From contig NC_030677.2 of NCBI RefSeq assembly GCF_000004195.4, positions 99,662,829 through 99,726,828 on the forward strand: a DNA stretch of 64,000 nt, given 5' to 3'. The notes below the pieces were generated by a model. The model made no database searches. It saw only the letters and a program-made list of their open reading frames with translations, and was not told the origin of the DNA. A program made the translations under genes and the position numbers. Position 1 is the stretch's first letter, and each line of letters starts with the position of its first letter. Below are positions 11,237-22,727 of this stretch, one piece after another. Source of the stretch: Xenopus tropicalis. Its lineage: Eukaryota; Chordata; Amphibia; Anura; Pipidae.

Positions 11237-11877
11237 GCAGAAAGCTTTTTACTGTGGCAAATATCAAAAATCCTGGAAAATGAAGTGGAGTGGTTTGGCA
11301 GTCACAGAGCTGAGCTCTTTAGGACTGTGGGATGAATACCATCCAGTCCTGGATCAGATGAAATGACAGATGGTCAAAACTGGATAGCATAGGTCAAATC
11401 ACATAACACTCTTAAAAGGAAACTGGTGTGATTTAACTAATTGTGTTACAATTTCCTGTGCATTACATTTTTATTTTTCATAATAATTGAGTAAAGTAGT
11501 TGAGTAGAGTAGTAAAGTCAACACTTTTAGGCCAAACAGGCTAGTCACAAGTGAAGTTGGGTTGTTTTTCATATTGTGAATACAAGTACATCACAACCTC
11601 GGTAAATCAACCATGGCTAAGGCTAAAGTAAACCATACTAAAGTAAGTCAAATCTGAGTAGCTGCATCACCAAATTGAGTTTTGCAGTGTCATCCTCAGG
11701 AGAGCAGTGGGATGGTGAAGACAAGGTTAATAAAATCACTTTAGTATCCATTGAAAAGAGGATTTTTATCTTGATTGGCTTATGATTCCTCACAGAGATT
11801 ATTTGCATTTTGAGTATGAAAGTGGCAGCAGTTAAAAGAAGTTACACTCTTTTCATTCCATTTGACTATTAACCTTT

Positions 11878-12676
11878 TTAAAGGGGAAGGAAAGTCAGCA
11901 ATCACTGGGGGTTACCAAAAGTTAGGTATACCCCAGTGATTGTATTCATATATGATACCCCTGGCTGGTAATTCTGGTACTTGTACTTGTATGTATGTAT
12001 ATTTTTATTTATAAAGCGCTACTTATGTACCCAGCGCTGTACAGTAGAATACATTAATACAAACAGGGGGTTATTAAGATAATAATAGATAAATACACAG
12101 TGTAACAATAAATACAAATAAATAAAAGATACAGTTGCAATAAGTTAAGAGTCAAAGACACAAGAAGATGGAGGTCCCTGCCCCGTAGAGCTTACAATCT
12201 AGATGGGAGGGTAACTTACAGACACAAATAGGCAAATATAAGTGCTGTAGGTCACAGTGGGTGACACTGCAATATAAGTGCTGGTTCCCAGATCAGGTGT
12301 TGGGTTAGTGCTCCAAAAGGTAGTCTTTAAGTTCTGGTCAAAAACTGAACAGGCCTGGGGTTCTTCCAGTCAACACCACAGAGCAATCCTCTTCCATCTT
12401 CTCCTTTCTTTGCATGGGTGTGGAGTAGAGTGAAAAGCTGAAAACTTTAACAAAAAAGCTGGCTTCTTCACTCTACTTTGGATGTGTCACCCCCAAGAGT
12501 TTGAACAAAAAATAAGCAGAAGAATATGTTCGCTCTGTGGTGCTCATTACAAAGAACCCTGGGCATTTTTCTGCTTACAGGAGCACTGACCCAGGGAATC
12601 AGGTAAGTGAATCCAGTCATTTGGGGGTGCCTAACTTTTAGCACCCCAAGTGATTGTGACTTTCCTTCTTCTTTAA
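11878..12676. mobile_element. TTAA-target MITE with nested L2-like repeat
   Basis: The left end TTAAAGGGGAAGGAAAGTCA mirrors the right end TGACTTTCCTTCTTCTTTAA. TTAA occurs at 11,878-11,881 and 12,673-12,676. Both ends continue into CAATCACTGGGGG-like and CCCCAAGTGATTG-like sequence. The interior is interrupted at 11,979-12,331 by a dispersed repeat. Confidence 0.87.
11979..12331. repeat. dispersed repeat with L2/CORE-SINE-like character, copy 1
   Basis: It contains TTATTTATAAAGCGCTACTT, CAGCGCTGTACAG, GTCCCTGCCCCGTAGAGC and TTACAATCTA in the same order as 62,018-62,370. The short repeat TTCTGGT on both sides (11,972-11,978; 12,332-12,338) may be its target duplication. By eye the layout resembles L2/MIR-type tails; that relation is inference. 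Confidence 0.75.
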
Positions 12677-12829
12677 GGCTTATTCTGAGCAATTCATGAA
12701 TTAAACACCTGACCCCTTACACTAAAGGATTAATCTTCTCAAGCTCTGGAATTATTTCACTATACAGAGTGCGCTGGTAAGCCCCCGTCTAGAGAAAATA
12801 CCATGCACTTTGGTCTGTAGTACTCAAAT

Positions 12830-13350
12830 AGGATATTTTTGAATTAGAGAGAGTCCAAAGAAGGGCAACTAAGCTGGCGAGTTAGGGTTGCTTGTGCTGG
12901 AAAAGAGGCACTTAAGGGGGGGGCTTTATAATAACTATGTGTAAAGATATAAGGGGATCATATAATCTCTTGATTATTTACCAGTAGATTCTTCCAGCAG
13001 ACACGAGGGCATCCATTCCAATTAGAAGAAAGGAGGTTCTATCTAAACATTTGAAATTTATTTTTTACAGTGAGAGCTTTAAAGCTGGGAAATTCTCTTT
13101 TTGAAATAGTCATACTGGCTGATACATTAGATAGCTTCCAGATGGGGTTGGATGGCTTTTTAGCAAGTGAGGAAATATAGGGTTAATGAAATTAGCTTTT
13201 AGGACAAGTAGATACAGGGACTGGTCCGATTGCCATCTTGGGGTTTTTGCCCTTTTGGATTTACTAGCAGTTAGGCAGGTTTTGTGTAGACATAAAAGCT
13301 GAACTTGATGAATGTGTGTCTTTTTAAGCCTAAGTTACTATTTATGTTAT
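12830..13350 (+). pseudogene. CR1-like LINE 3' fragment, second family
   Basis: The 3' end of a reverse transcriptase ORF, very degraded. The stretch gaattagagagagtccaaag corresponds to the ELERVQR block seen at 3,365, and a charged, arginine-rich stretch follows. The tail (gctgaacttgatgaatgtgt, then cctaagttactat) matches the ending style of Xenopus CR1-like LINEs but differs from the copy at 2,818-3,898. Many stops and deletions are present. Confidence 0.7.
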
Positions 13351-14343
13351 TATGTATGGTAGTATATGATGTATGTAAACACCTAATTATATTCTGCCAT
13401 TTTACTATAACTTCTTATTCTTAATACTTTTAAATTTAATTTATATGGCAGTTGTTGGGAACAGGGCATCCTTGTTCCATTCCATAAGTTTTTATGCACT
13501 TAATCAAGCCTGGTACTGCCCTACTTGGCCTACCAAAGAATACTGTAAAAGATATCTTCATACTTGTCCATATTACCTGTAAAGTACCAGTGTTGACAGT
13601 GTTGAGTAAGGGCAACTAGATTAAAGTAGTAAAGTTAGCAACACTCCATAAAAAAATATATATTATATTGTGAGATGAAATGTAATTGTATTAAAGGGAA
13701 TCCCAACCCGACTATAATAGATGATTAAAGTTGTTGCTTTAAAAAGGGGGTTAGAAGCAAAATCAAAAATAATGAATTCTATGTAAATGTTATTAATAGT
13801 ATTTGGTCAAAACTACCAAAATGTTTTTTGCATTTTGGGTTGACCTTATACAATAAACATGTATTATGTGGGTGAAGGCTCTTCGTTCAGCTTCACTTAT
13901 TGCGTTACATACTATTTCGTTCCAACATTGAGATCCCTGTAATGAAAGATCAGGTGTCAAAAAAGTAGCAAGTACCTCAAAGCAGAATTTCAGATGAGTT
14001 AAAAGGGTGTGATACATGTTAACACCTAAGAATAACAATACACGATATGTACAGTAAAAGCTGTCAGCGGAACAGTTTTCTAAATAGCCTTTTCCACTTC
14101 TGACAGTAAAAAATGAAAAAACAACAAATACATTAATAATGCAGTTATTAAAATTATTCATCCAGGCATAAACAGAAATGAAACCAAGACAGACACCAAA
14201 TAAAAATGATGAACATCAGCACAAACAAATCTTGGTTCTTTACATTAACCAATAAGAAAGTTAACATTATAGACAAAAATATTGCCAGTGTAATGATACA
14301 AACAGTTGTGAACTGTGCAATGTAATGCACACATAGTATACAG
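13351..14343. other. unique AT-rich DNA, no gene recognised
   Basis: No recognisable gene. A 122-codon minus-strand open frame at 13,793-14,161 has low-complexity, hydrophobic-biased composition and no recognisable domain, so I do not call it. Confidence 0.35.
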
Positions 14344-14346
14344 TAT

Positions 14347-14697
14347 GGGGCACATTCATCAAAGTATGAATTGGTCTGATTTGGAAAAATTCAGATTTTT
14401 TCAAACTTTTAGAACTGTGCAAATTTTCTACGATTTTTTGTTAATTTCTGCGACTTTTTCATTCTTTGCATCAATTTGTGTGACACAATCATGCACTGAA
14501 GGATCAAAGTCAGAAAGTTTTTTGCGCCGTTTATGATAGTTTGCATACGAAAATTTCTTATCTTTTGGATCGTACCACAATATTTTCGTACAATTATATG
14601 ATTTTTTGCGCAATTAGCACACATCAGAAATTTAATTCGATTTTTTTGCAATCGTACTTTTAATGATCCGAAATTCGGACTTTGCTAAATCTGGCCC
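14347..14697. mobile_element. fold-back MITE, short divergent copy
   Basis: It begins GGGGCACATTCATCAAAGT and ends TTGCTAAATCTGGCCC, flanked by TAT on both sides (14,344-14,346; 14,698-14,700). The interior contains the family words cgactttttc and cgaaaat. It is more decayed than the copies at 10,415 and 47,509. Confidence 0.75.
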
Positions 14698-15176
14698 TAT
14701 GTGTACCACCCCATAAAAAAGCACATCCCAACAGTAGTATGTACAGTACTTCAAAAGAAAAATATTGTGGCACTTCTTGATGAGGCCTAAGGGGTATTTT
14801 TTTAAATTCCACCATAATTTCTGGCATGGCTTTACATAGTATGGGAATCCAGACACAAGACATAACTGTTTGCAATTACAAAACAAAAAGGTTTCACAAG
14901 AGTAAATGGCATTGTTCTTATTGCATATTTTTTTAGAAAGACCCTTTTGCAAGAATTCACAATCTAAATGGGTTAGAAAACACACCATGAGGTGACCAAT
15001 TTGGTTGTAGAGGTCCAGTCAGTCAAGATAATATTGGTAAATGTATAGTAAAAATCAGTAAACCAGAGTTAGAGTGTTTGTGGCAGAAGATCAAGGTGGT
15101 TAGGAAGGTGGTCAGTTTACTGAGGGCTTAGACTATAGGTTTGAATAAAAAGTTCTCAATGTAGAAGTGTGAAATA

Positions 15177-15955
15177 ATGTATGAGGAGGAGGTTGTGTGC
15201 CACAAGATTATGGCACCTCTTTCTAAGAGAAACATGAAAATATGCCCCTTCCTCTGCCCCTCCACTACTAAAACACTGGCTCAGGCTCTCATACTCTTCA
15301 GGATAGATTACTGTGACATATTACTAGCTGGTCTCCCAGGATCACATCTCCACCTACTGAATTCAGTCCTCACTGCTGCTGCCCGCATGATCTCCCCCAC
15401 ATCTAAATCTCTCTCCACCGCCTTACTACTTAAATCAGTCTCCTTAGCATAAAATACAAAATTCTTATCCTTACTTTCAGAGCCCTTTATTACTTTGCTC
15501 CTCTTTATTTATCAGCTCACATCAGCCCATACACTCCCCCTGGGCCTTGCACTCAGCTCAGGACAATCTACTTACCATACAGCTCACCAAAAGCTAAGTT
15601 GCCCAAAAAAACTTTTTTTCATTGATTGCGCCCTGCACCCACACTCACACTTTTCTCTAAGCTCCTTCGCTAGCCTTCCTCTGCAGCAACACACACTTAT
15701 CCTATGCACTCATACCCCCCCACATCCATTTTGTTTCTGTTTGTTCTCTTCTTCCTAATAGATTGTAACCCTCCTGGGGCAGGGACCTCATCCAAACTTT
15801 GTATTGAAAGCTCTTAGGCATTTATGATTTATTTCATTGATTTATCTATCGTTACTGAATACTGAATAACTTAATATAGCAATACCCCTGTTTTTGTTCA
15901 CACCTTGTAAAACACTGCTTACAATTTTGGTGCTATATAAATAAATATATGTAAG
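15177..15955 (+). pseudogene. L2-like LINE, C-terminal ORF fragment and 3' tail
   Basis: The plus strand translates in pieces to the C-terminal domain of an L2-clade reverse transcriptase, with RIDYCDILLAGLPGS and then TAAARMISPTSKS. This is the region that in intact L2 elements reads like DYCNxLLAGLP followed by NxAARL. A stop at about 15,450 and frame changes break the ORF. The tail contains agattgtaaccctcctgggg and gtgctatataaataaa, the usual L2-type ending. The 5' part is missing. Confidence 0.8.
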
Positions 15956-18301
15956 TACAAGTATCAAGAAAGTGAATTCTGTGTATGACAGTAGCCAGTG
16001 CAGGGACTCGAAATCAGGAACAACACTTGTAGGAACAGACATGCATGGCACTAGAGTTCATGAGGGCACAGACAAAAGTAAGTCCTAAGCAGTTGACTTG
16101 GGGACCTGGGGATATCATATCCTTGTCACAACTGTCATATGCTGCATTTTTTTGTGTGTGGAATGCCCTATTCCCCTTCCCTGTGATTTGGCTGTGGGAT
16201 GTTATGGGGGGAAATATTCACATTTCATGTTTTTTGTTTCAAGGTTGTGTGTTTTGGCAGCATATAATTGTTTTATTTTTTCCTCTGAAAAAAATAGGAT
16301 AATTCTAAGTATTTTCTTGCAAAAATCTATCATTTTTTTAAAAAAAACCCACGAATGTTTGAGATTTATAAAACTTTATGGGACTTTTTTTGACTAAAAG
16401 CATGCCAGAGTGAAACTGCCGAGAACTATTGAGACCTATGGAAGCTTTTAACATTCCAATTTTTAGAGTTTCATTTTGAAAAACACAAAGAAATAGAAGT
16501 CAGTGACAGCCTTTACTTGACAGATTTTCAAGGGGAAGTGAATGAATGTCCATTTAAATTTCACAATTTTTTTGAGAAATGGCAATATATTCTCAAAAAT
16601 TTCTTAAAACTTTCAAAAAAAATTGAACATTTTGCATAAAAGTGACAAAATTCAAAACCTTCGCACAATCAACTTTGTATACAATAAAATGTATTGGTGT
16701 TAATATGCACTTTCCTCTTTGTTTTTTTCTTGCCTTAAATGCATTGAAGTTAATGGACATTTGTTCCCAGCTCAGAAAGCCATTTTTTTTGGCAAAAGAA
16801 CTACATGACAAAAATGTTATATTTATGTTATTGGAGTTTTTGTGGCACAAAAAATGCATTTTTTCTGTCAAAACAAAATGTGTAGTAAAACTCTAATACT
16901 GTCACGTGAAATTCTAGCACAGATTTGTAAACGTTTTTGACACTGATGAAAATTCTAAATTCATGGTAATACTGTATTAAGCAAAAAAAAAAAAGTGATA
17001 AGTGAGACTGCAATTAATCCCTCTATTTAGAAGATTGTAAGAACAGTTCATTAAGCCTCAACATGTGTACTTGTCTGTGGGGTTTAATTTAAGACTGTGT
17101 CAATGAAGGCATGGTCTGTCCTAATTATTAAATGTATATCTGTGGAATGTGGTATTGAACACAGGAGGATTAGCTAAATAGTATGTAAATGTACACCAAA
17201 AGAGAAGAAAGTAAACTGGTGGGCAACGGAAACCTGATCTCCTTTTTCTCCTTCATATTAAAGCCTCCTCTCATAACAATATATTTCTAGTTTACATTTA
17301 TTTTTTAAATGTCAGCAGTCTTTTATTTGAACCATGTACATTTACTAGACCTTATGAGGTTTCCCCAGGGTCAACCTAGGGTACATGTTTACAATAAGTA
17401 TTGTAAGCAACCAATCCTGTAACCCTAAAGTAAAGATAACAAAATCTAGTATTATCTTATATCAGATATCTCAAAAATATCTAGATGAATCTTCGACTTA
17501 CTGTCTTACTGTGCTAGACAGGACTTTCACGCTTCTAGAGACATTAAATTAAGAGGCAGCATGGGTGTCTGCTGTCTGGTCGAAGCCTAAAAATTTAGTT
17601 CATGTGAGGCATGGGGAATTTTCCTAAAAAAAAACTTGATGGAAAAATCTGGTTTGTTTTATTTTAAAAGACATTCATAAAAAACAAATAAGCAAGGCTC
17701 ACATTTAACATTTCAGGTGCTTGCAAAGCATACAATGTTACAAAAAAAAATTAAATTAAAAAAAAACTGCTATTAAGAACATGCAGCAGCTCTTCTGAAA
17801 TCCAGCACCACCCACTTGTACTTTACAACAACTTTCAGCTTGCACAGCTCTCCAGAATTTTATAGAGTCAGCACTCCCATAATGCACTGCAATATTCCCT
17901 TTATATTCCAAGAAAGGCTGCTGGCATGCCCCTTAGAGGTGCATGCCACCACACCCAGCTGGATCAAAGGTATGCTAATACTTTTAAGTTTAAAATTGCA
18001 CTTGCAATTAAGCTGTATTTTAAAGGCCTTCACAGCAATATGACTTAAACAAATGCATTACATTCCCAATACAGTCAAATGGTTTAGAATTCACCTTACA
18101 CGTTTAAATTTAACACAAACAAAATACATGTCAGGTTTTTAACACAAACTAGCTTGTTAAATGCATGGTTCACAGGTGACAGACTGAGAGAAAAAAAAGA
18201 AAAGTACACTAGGTGGCCAGCCTAATAAAATGAAGGACAAATAGAAAATAGGAAATTTACCATTCACCCAGAAGGGGTCTGGCAGTTCATGTGAATGTTT
18301 A
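15956..18301. other. mostly unique AT-rich DNA; possible decayed hAT-like material at 16,600-16,950
   Basis: No gene recognised. The part at 16,900-16,950 (cacagatttgtaaacgttttt) resembles 54,700-54,730 inside a hAT-like MITE, so an old relative may lie here without clear ends. Around 15,957-16,060 is a possible dispersed-repeat remnant (agccagtgcagggactc). The rest is not recognised. Confidence 0.35.
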
Positions 18302-18318
18302 TATTAAAACCAATGTAA

Positions 18319-18700
18319 AAGTAGAAAAAGGGGCGTTATGTAAAGAGCAAAAAATATATAAAAGCCAAAAAGCAAATATAATTAGCAAAAAGTAAAAATA
18401 GAGAGTCGGTGTTCTTAAACCAATACACAATCCGAATAAACGCAGTGTAATGAGAGTTCACAGAAAATATATACAGCTTTCCAGGTGTGTAGTCAGTAGG
18501 GGGTGCAGCCACCTCCTGTAGCAAATCAAACTACCGATATTTAAAAACACATGAAAACAGAGTGGCACACTCCCATAGTGTAAAATTAAAAGTAAATGGT
18601 TTAATACATAAAAGTTGCCCTGAGGAAGTCAGGAAACGCGATGGGCCTCATTTATTGATACGCTTATTGTACTGCAACAATTGTAAGTGCAACTGTTATG
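18319..18700. mobile_element. 382-bp insertion flanked by a perfect 17-bp duplication
   Basis: TATTAAAACCAATGTAA occurs at 18,302-18,318 and again at 18,701-18,717, exactly flanking this segment, as expected of target-primed retrotransposition. The insert has no long open frame. Near its right end it carries CTGAGGAAGTCAGGAAACGC (18,620-18,639), a motif style seen in Penelope-like element repeats and resembling a degenerate hammerhead ribozyme core. The family assignment is uncertain. Confidence 0.65.
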
Positions 18701-18717
18701 TATTAAAACCAATGTAA

Positions 18718-20032
18718 CAGATTTGGGCACATATGACAGACAGATTAAAGCATCATAACTCACATCTCCACTGTTATGAAAATTGTGAGCTGTGTTACCC
18801 AACACTTCTCTAGACAGGGGAAAAGGAACCAGGTACAGTATGTACAGTTGGAATAGTTTATAGCTAACTTGCTTACTTACTTTTAGAAGCTTTGTCCTAT
18901 TGAGAAATAATAGAAAATAGCAATATTTATATTAATACATTTTCAGTGGAGCTTCAAGTTGCTATTATGCCTTGTGTTTAAGTGGTTTTCAATTTAAGTG
19001 AGGTCACTGTTTACTTGTGTGTATGAGCTCATTGATATTATCTGAAGAAGCACCTAGGGCTGTTTCCATTTTTCCCCTGGTTATACTAGTATTTAATTGT
19101 AATTACTTTGATTCCATGTATATATATGCCAGCTATAGATTACTTTAAATTATTATTTTCCTGTATATGTATGTCAGTCTCTCCATAACTGCCCAAGGAA
19201 GTGCCTTCACCCTAATGATCCAACCTTTACAATAAAAATAAAAAGTACAGATTAAAATCCATTCAGTTCCCTGAAAGATGGGTTTGAATTCTATCAGATC
19301 TGGATTTAGGCAATGTCACCAAAGAAGGGATTATTGTCATTGATCAATGTTTAAATGACTTACAATCTAATATTGATTAGGTAGGTGATATTTTTGACCC
19401 CATACACAGTCTAATGTGTACAAGTGATATGTGTACAGTCAAAAAGCATTGAGACAACAGTCAAGGTGTGTCTGTTTTTGGGCACATTTAACTGATTCAT
19501 TGATGACTGTATAATGAACAAAGTAACAGAAATTTCAGGATAATTCATTCTCTGTCTGTTGTTGGGGGGGGGATAGATCTAAAGCAATCAACCAGGCTGA
19601 TGTTTAAGTTCTTTTTACCATTATTAAACGATGGTTTTTTTTTTCTTAAATAGGTTATGCATTCAAGAGAAAAAAAATACAATTAATGAAAGAAACTGTG
19701 ATTCCTTCCCGCCAAAAAAAATAAATTGGCCTCTCTGTGAACATTTTATACAAATTGTGAAGCATACTTTAATTTCCCGGTGTTACATGCCCTTTAATTT
19801 ATTAACAGAATATATGAATTGATAGATTTATAAAAAATATGGCTCTTTCAATTGCATCTTGAAGTTTGTATGCATTGTTTTTGGCATTCCAAACACCAAT
19901 TTAATGAATTTAGAGTAACAAATTACTCCAAGTACTAATCTGTCAGAACAACTTGCGAAATCGCTTTACTCTAACTTTTTGATGTTTAAAGAAATGCTCC
20001 GATTTAATGCCAAATTCCCCTTAACACCACTT
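18718..20032. other. unique AT-rich DNA, no gene recognised
   Basis: No gene or complete repeat recognised. A short G run lies at about 19,564-19,572, and an open frame at 19,631-19,822 is lysine/asparagine-rich and looks accidental. Confidence 0.35.
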
Positions 20033-20040
20033 ATCATTGG

Positions 20041-20297
20041 TAGTGATGAGCGAATTTTTTTGCCAGGCATAGATTCGCAGTGAATTTCCGCATTTCGGCA
20101 TTGCCGCTGAAAAATTTGTTGCGTGACAAAAAAAAGTCACAGTCGCGTCAAAATGGGTGCGGGCTACAAAACAAGACACAGGTGCCAAAAAAGTTGCGTG
20201 ACAAACACGTTTCGAAATTTTTCGCCGCTTCACGAATTTTGCTGTCATTTCATAAATTTTTAGGCAAAGCAAAACGGGACAGATTCGCTCATCACTA
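20041..20297. mobile_element. hAT-like MITE
   Basis: The inverted ends TAGTGATGAGCGAAT and ATTCGCTCATCACTA are flanked by the 8-bp duplication ATCATTGG (20,033-20,040) and CTCATTGG (20,298-20,305), one mismatch. The interior contains aagtcac and gcgtgac words and the piece ttgccaggcatagattcgca, which is related to the right ends of the copies at 8,268 and 51,594. No coding sequence. Confidence 0.9.
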
Positions 20298-20305
20298 CTC
20301 ATTGG

Positions 20306-22234
20306 TCACGTCTAGAACCTATTTCTTTGGTGCAAAACTCAAAGGAAAAATTATTAGAAACTCATGAAAGGGCCAAAAATCCTATTTAGCTTAAGTTTCT
20401 CGATTTTAAAACCGCGTCCCACAGATCACTAATACTTACCTACCAATAATTTGATTTCAAATGGACTGCATCTGTTAATGTATATGTACAGTTTCACCAG
20501 TGTTTGTATTTGTTGTGAGCTGCAATCTTTTCATTAAAATGACCATTGCATGTTGCTGTATATGCCCTTATAACCATTCTTTTTCTTAGTAATATTACCA
20601 GCTTTGGATCTTCTGGTCAAGCTTTAGACTAAAAGTTCTTCAGGGGCTTGGCTTCTAGGGCATGCTGACACTACCTTATTATGCACCCAGTCTTTTCACA
20701 TCTGGTTCTCTTTAGCAACCATCTAGCAAAGCTTTGTTCAGTCAGTGGTAGCCTCTGAAGCAGTTATGAATGCATCATGACAGCTCTTCCAGATGAAGGC
20801 TAGATAAGGAAGTCCATGACTGCCAGATTCTTACCATTCCTTCTAAACCTTACTTTGTGCCCCTTGATACCCACTGACCTATCAGTGACCTGCATGGGTC
20901 AGGTGGTATAAACTTCCCTTGGTACAATGACAGACCAGTTAAGCCTATAGCTGTCAAACCAAACTTCCCATGAAGGCAAAGGCACTTAAGGGCCATTTTC
21001 CTTCAATGTTGTTGGTGTTATGACATTGATATCCCTCCATTTATGTTCCCTTGCTGTATAGTCCTCCCATAGGCCAGCTTACAAAGTAAGTGGATATTTT
21101 GCAATGTTTGTGGCCATCATTTCCCGGCAGCTTGATGCATTTGAATAAGCAGTAATGTTTACATCCATGGGACAATGGTTCATTGTTGGTATTCTAGGTG
21201 GCAAAGAGCCATTCAGAGGCTGTAGTAGGGGCAGGAGAAAATATTTAAATGTATTCATTGTATATTAGTATATTAGTGATGTAAAAGTAATTATGACATT
21301 TCTGTTTAAATCAACTCCTTTAGTTGTCTCTAAATCATCAACTAGGTCCTGCTAGGCTGTTCAGCACAATATAGGCTTTCATATGTCATTGGTGATCTTC
21401 ACATTCAAAATCAGGCTCTTAGATACAAATCAGAATGATTTCCCACTTGCCACTGTGCAGCTAAACAAATTTTAGGGGAATTGAAAAACTAATTTTTGTT
21501 TTCCTGTTTCTGTTTCTCACTTTGCTTCTTTGCAGTCCTGACCTGTATGTAGATCATTACCCTAAATGTGTAATATTTTCTTTTTGAATGACACACACAC
21601 TTAAACATTATCTTTTTCTTGTTGAAACCAAAAGAAGCTTTTTCTCTGCCAGCTTTGTTCCCTACAATCTGACCAAAACAGGAACTTTCTATAGAATCTT
21701 TGTATAGAAACTGCAACGTTGACATTGTTGATCATACTTATCATACTTATCTCTCAAAAATCTCCATTTTCTAAACCTATCTAACCTTCTGTGTCTCTTA
21801 CAATAAAACATCATCGCCTATCCCTCTCCTTAGGAGGTACCTTATGGCAGTGAGCAAGTTTTCTTACTATTTTTCTACACTTTCTTTCTTTGGTGTCTGA
21901 TTAAATCTTTCATTACTGCCTCTACCTTGAGGATACCCATTTATATTTCTCATTCCCTAACCTAATACCAACTCTTTTAAAGTAGTTTTTTGCTTACTTA
22001 CAAATGTTTACTCGCCACTCAATCCCATAAAATGTTTTTGTTACTAGATTTACTATCATAGTCTTAACCACAGACCATTTGCCCCATATAAAAACGAAAT
22101 TATGCTCTTTTCTCTTATGAAATATCTCTTAAACACATCCAAACTTCACATGTTCAGCTTTGGACTATTACAACTAAAGGAGTCAGCTCTATAAACATGC
22201 ATCCAAACATGGGTTACTTTGTAAAATTTGCCAT
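20306..22234. other. unique DNA, no gene recognised
   Basis: No gene is assigned. A long pyrimidine tract ends in CAG at 21,533-21,535 and looks like a splice acceptor, but only a short open stretch follows. No repeat family is recognised. Confidence 0.35.
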
Positions 22235-22252
22235 TTAACCCTTTAAGTGCCA
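22235..22252 (+). repeat. left terminal inverted repeat of the piggyBac-like element
   Basis: TTAACCCTTTAAGTGCCA; it matches the right terminus with 2 differences in 18. A second GTGCCAG lies about 40 bp inside. Confidence 0.8.
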
Positions 22253-22727
22253 GCCGAATTCGTCATTTCAGTTCCCCCCAGTGCCAGACGTTTTGTAAAC
22301 ATTCTGTGCTCTCTCAATGTAGGGGCTTTTACTGGGGGCAGGGTTAAGTTTAGTTAGGCAAACTATATATTGTTTTTTTCAGGAGAACCTGAGCTTTCCA
22401 AATCTACCTGAGTTTTTGTGTATTTCCACTTCTGGAACAAGATTTAGAGCTTGAAATACAAAAAAAAAAAGAAAAAATGCTATTTTTCATGATATAAGGA
22501 TTTCTACCAGAAACATATTTTATTTTATGGACAAAAATTCAACTGATTTGGAAAGCCTCATGTCTCCCGAACGTGCCAATACCTGATATGTATAGTTTTA
22601 TTGAGATTTCTGACTTCTATAGATCAAAAACTCCCAGCAGTAAATTACTAAATTTTCAAAGCATTACAGCAGAATACGGCATACTTTACATTCCAAAGCC
22701 AAAAGTCCTGGAACATTAGGTTTACCC

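Noticed and set aside
17938..17965. aggtgcatgccaccacaccc plus agctgg, minus-strand resemblance to the start of 7SL RNA or Alu/B1-like sequence
   Set aside because: Only about 22 bases look similar and the resemblance stops at once. No internal promoter boxes or tail were seen.
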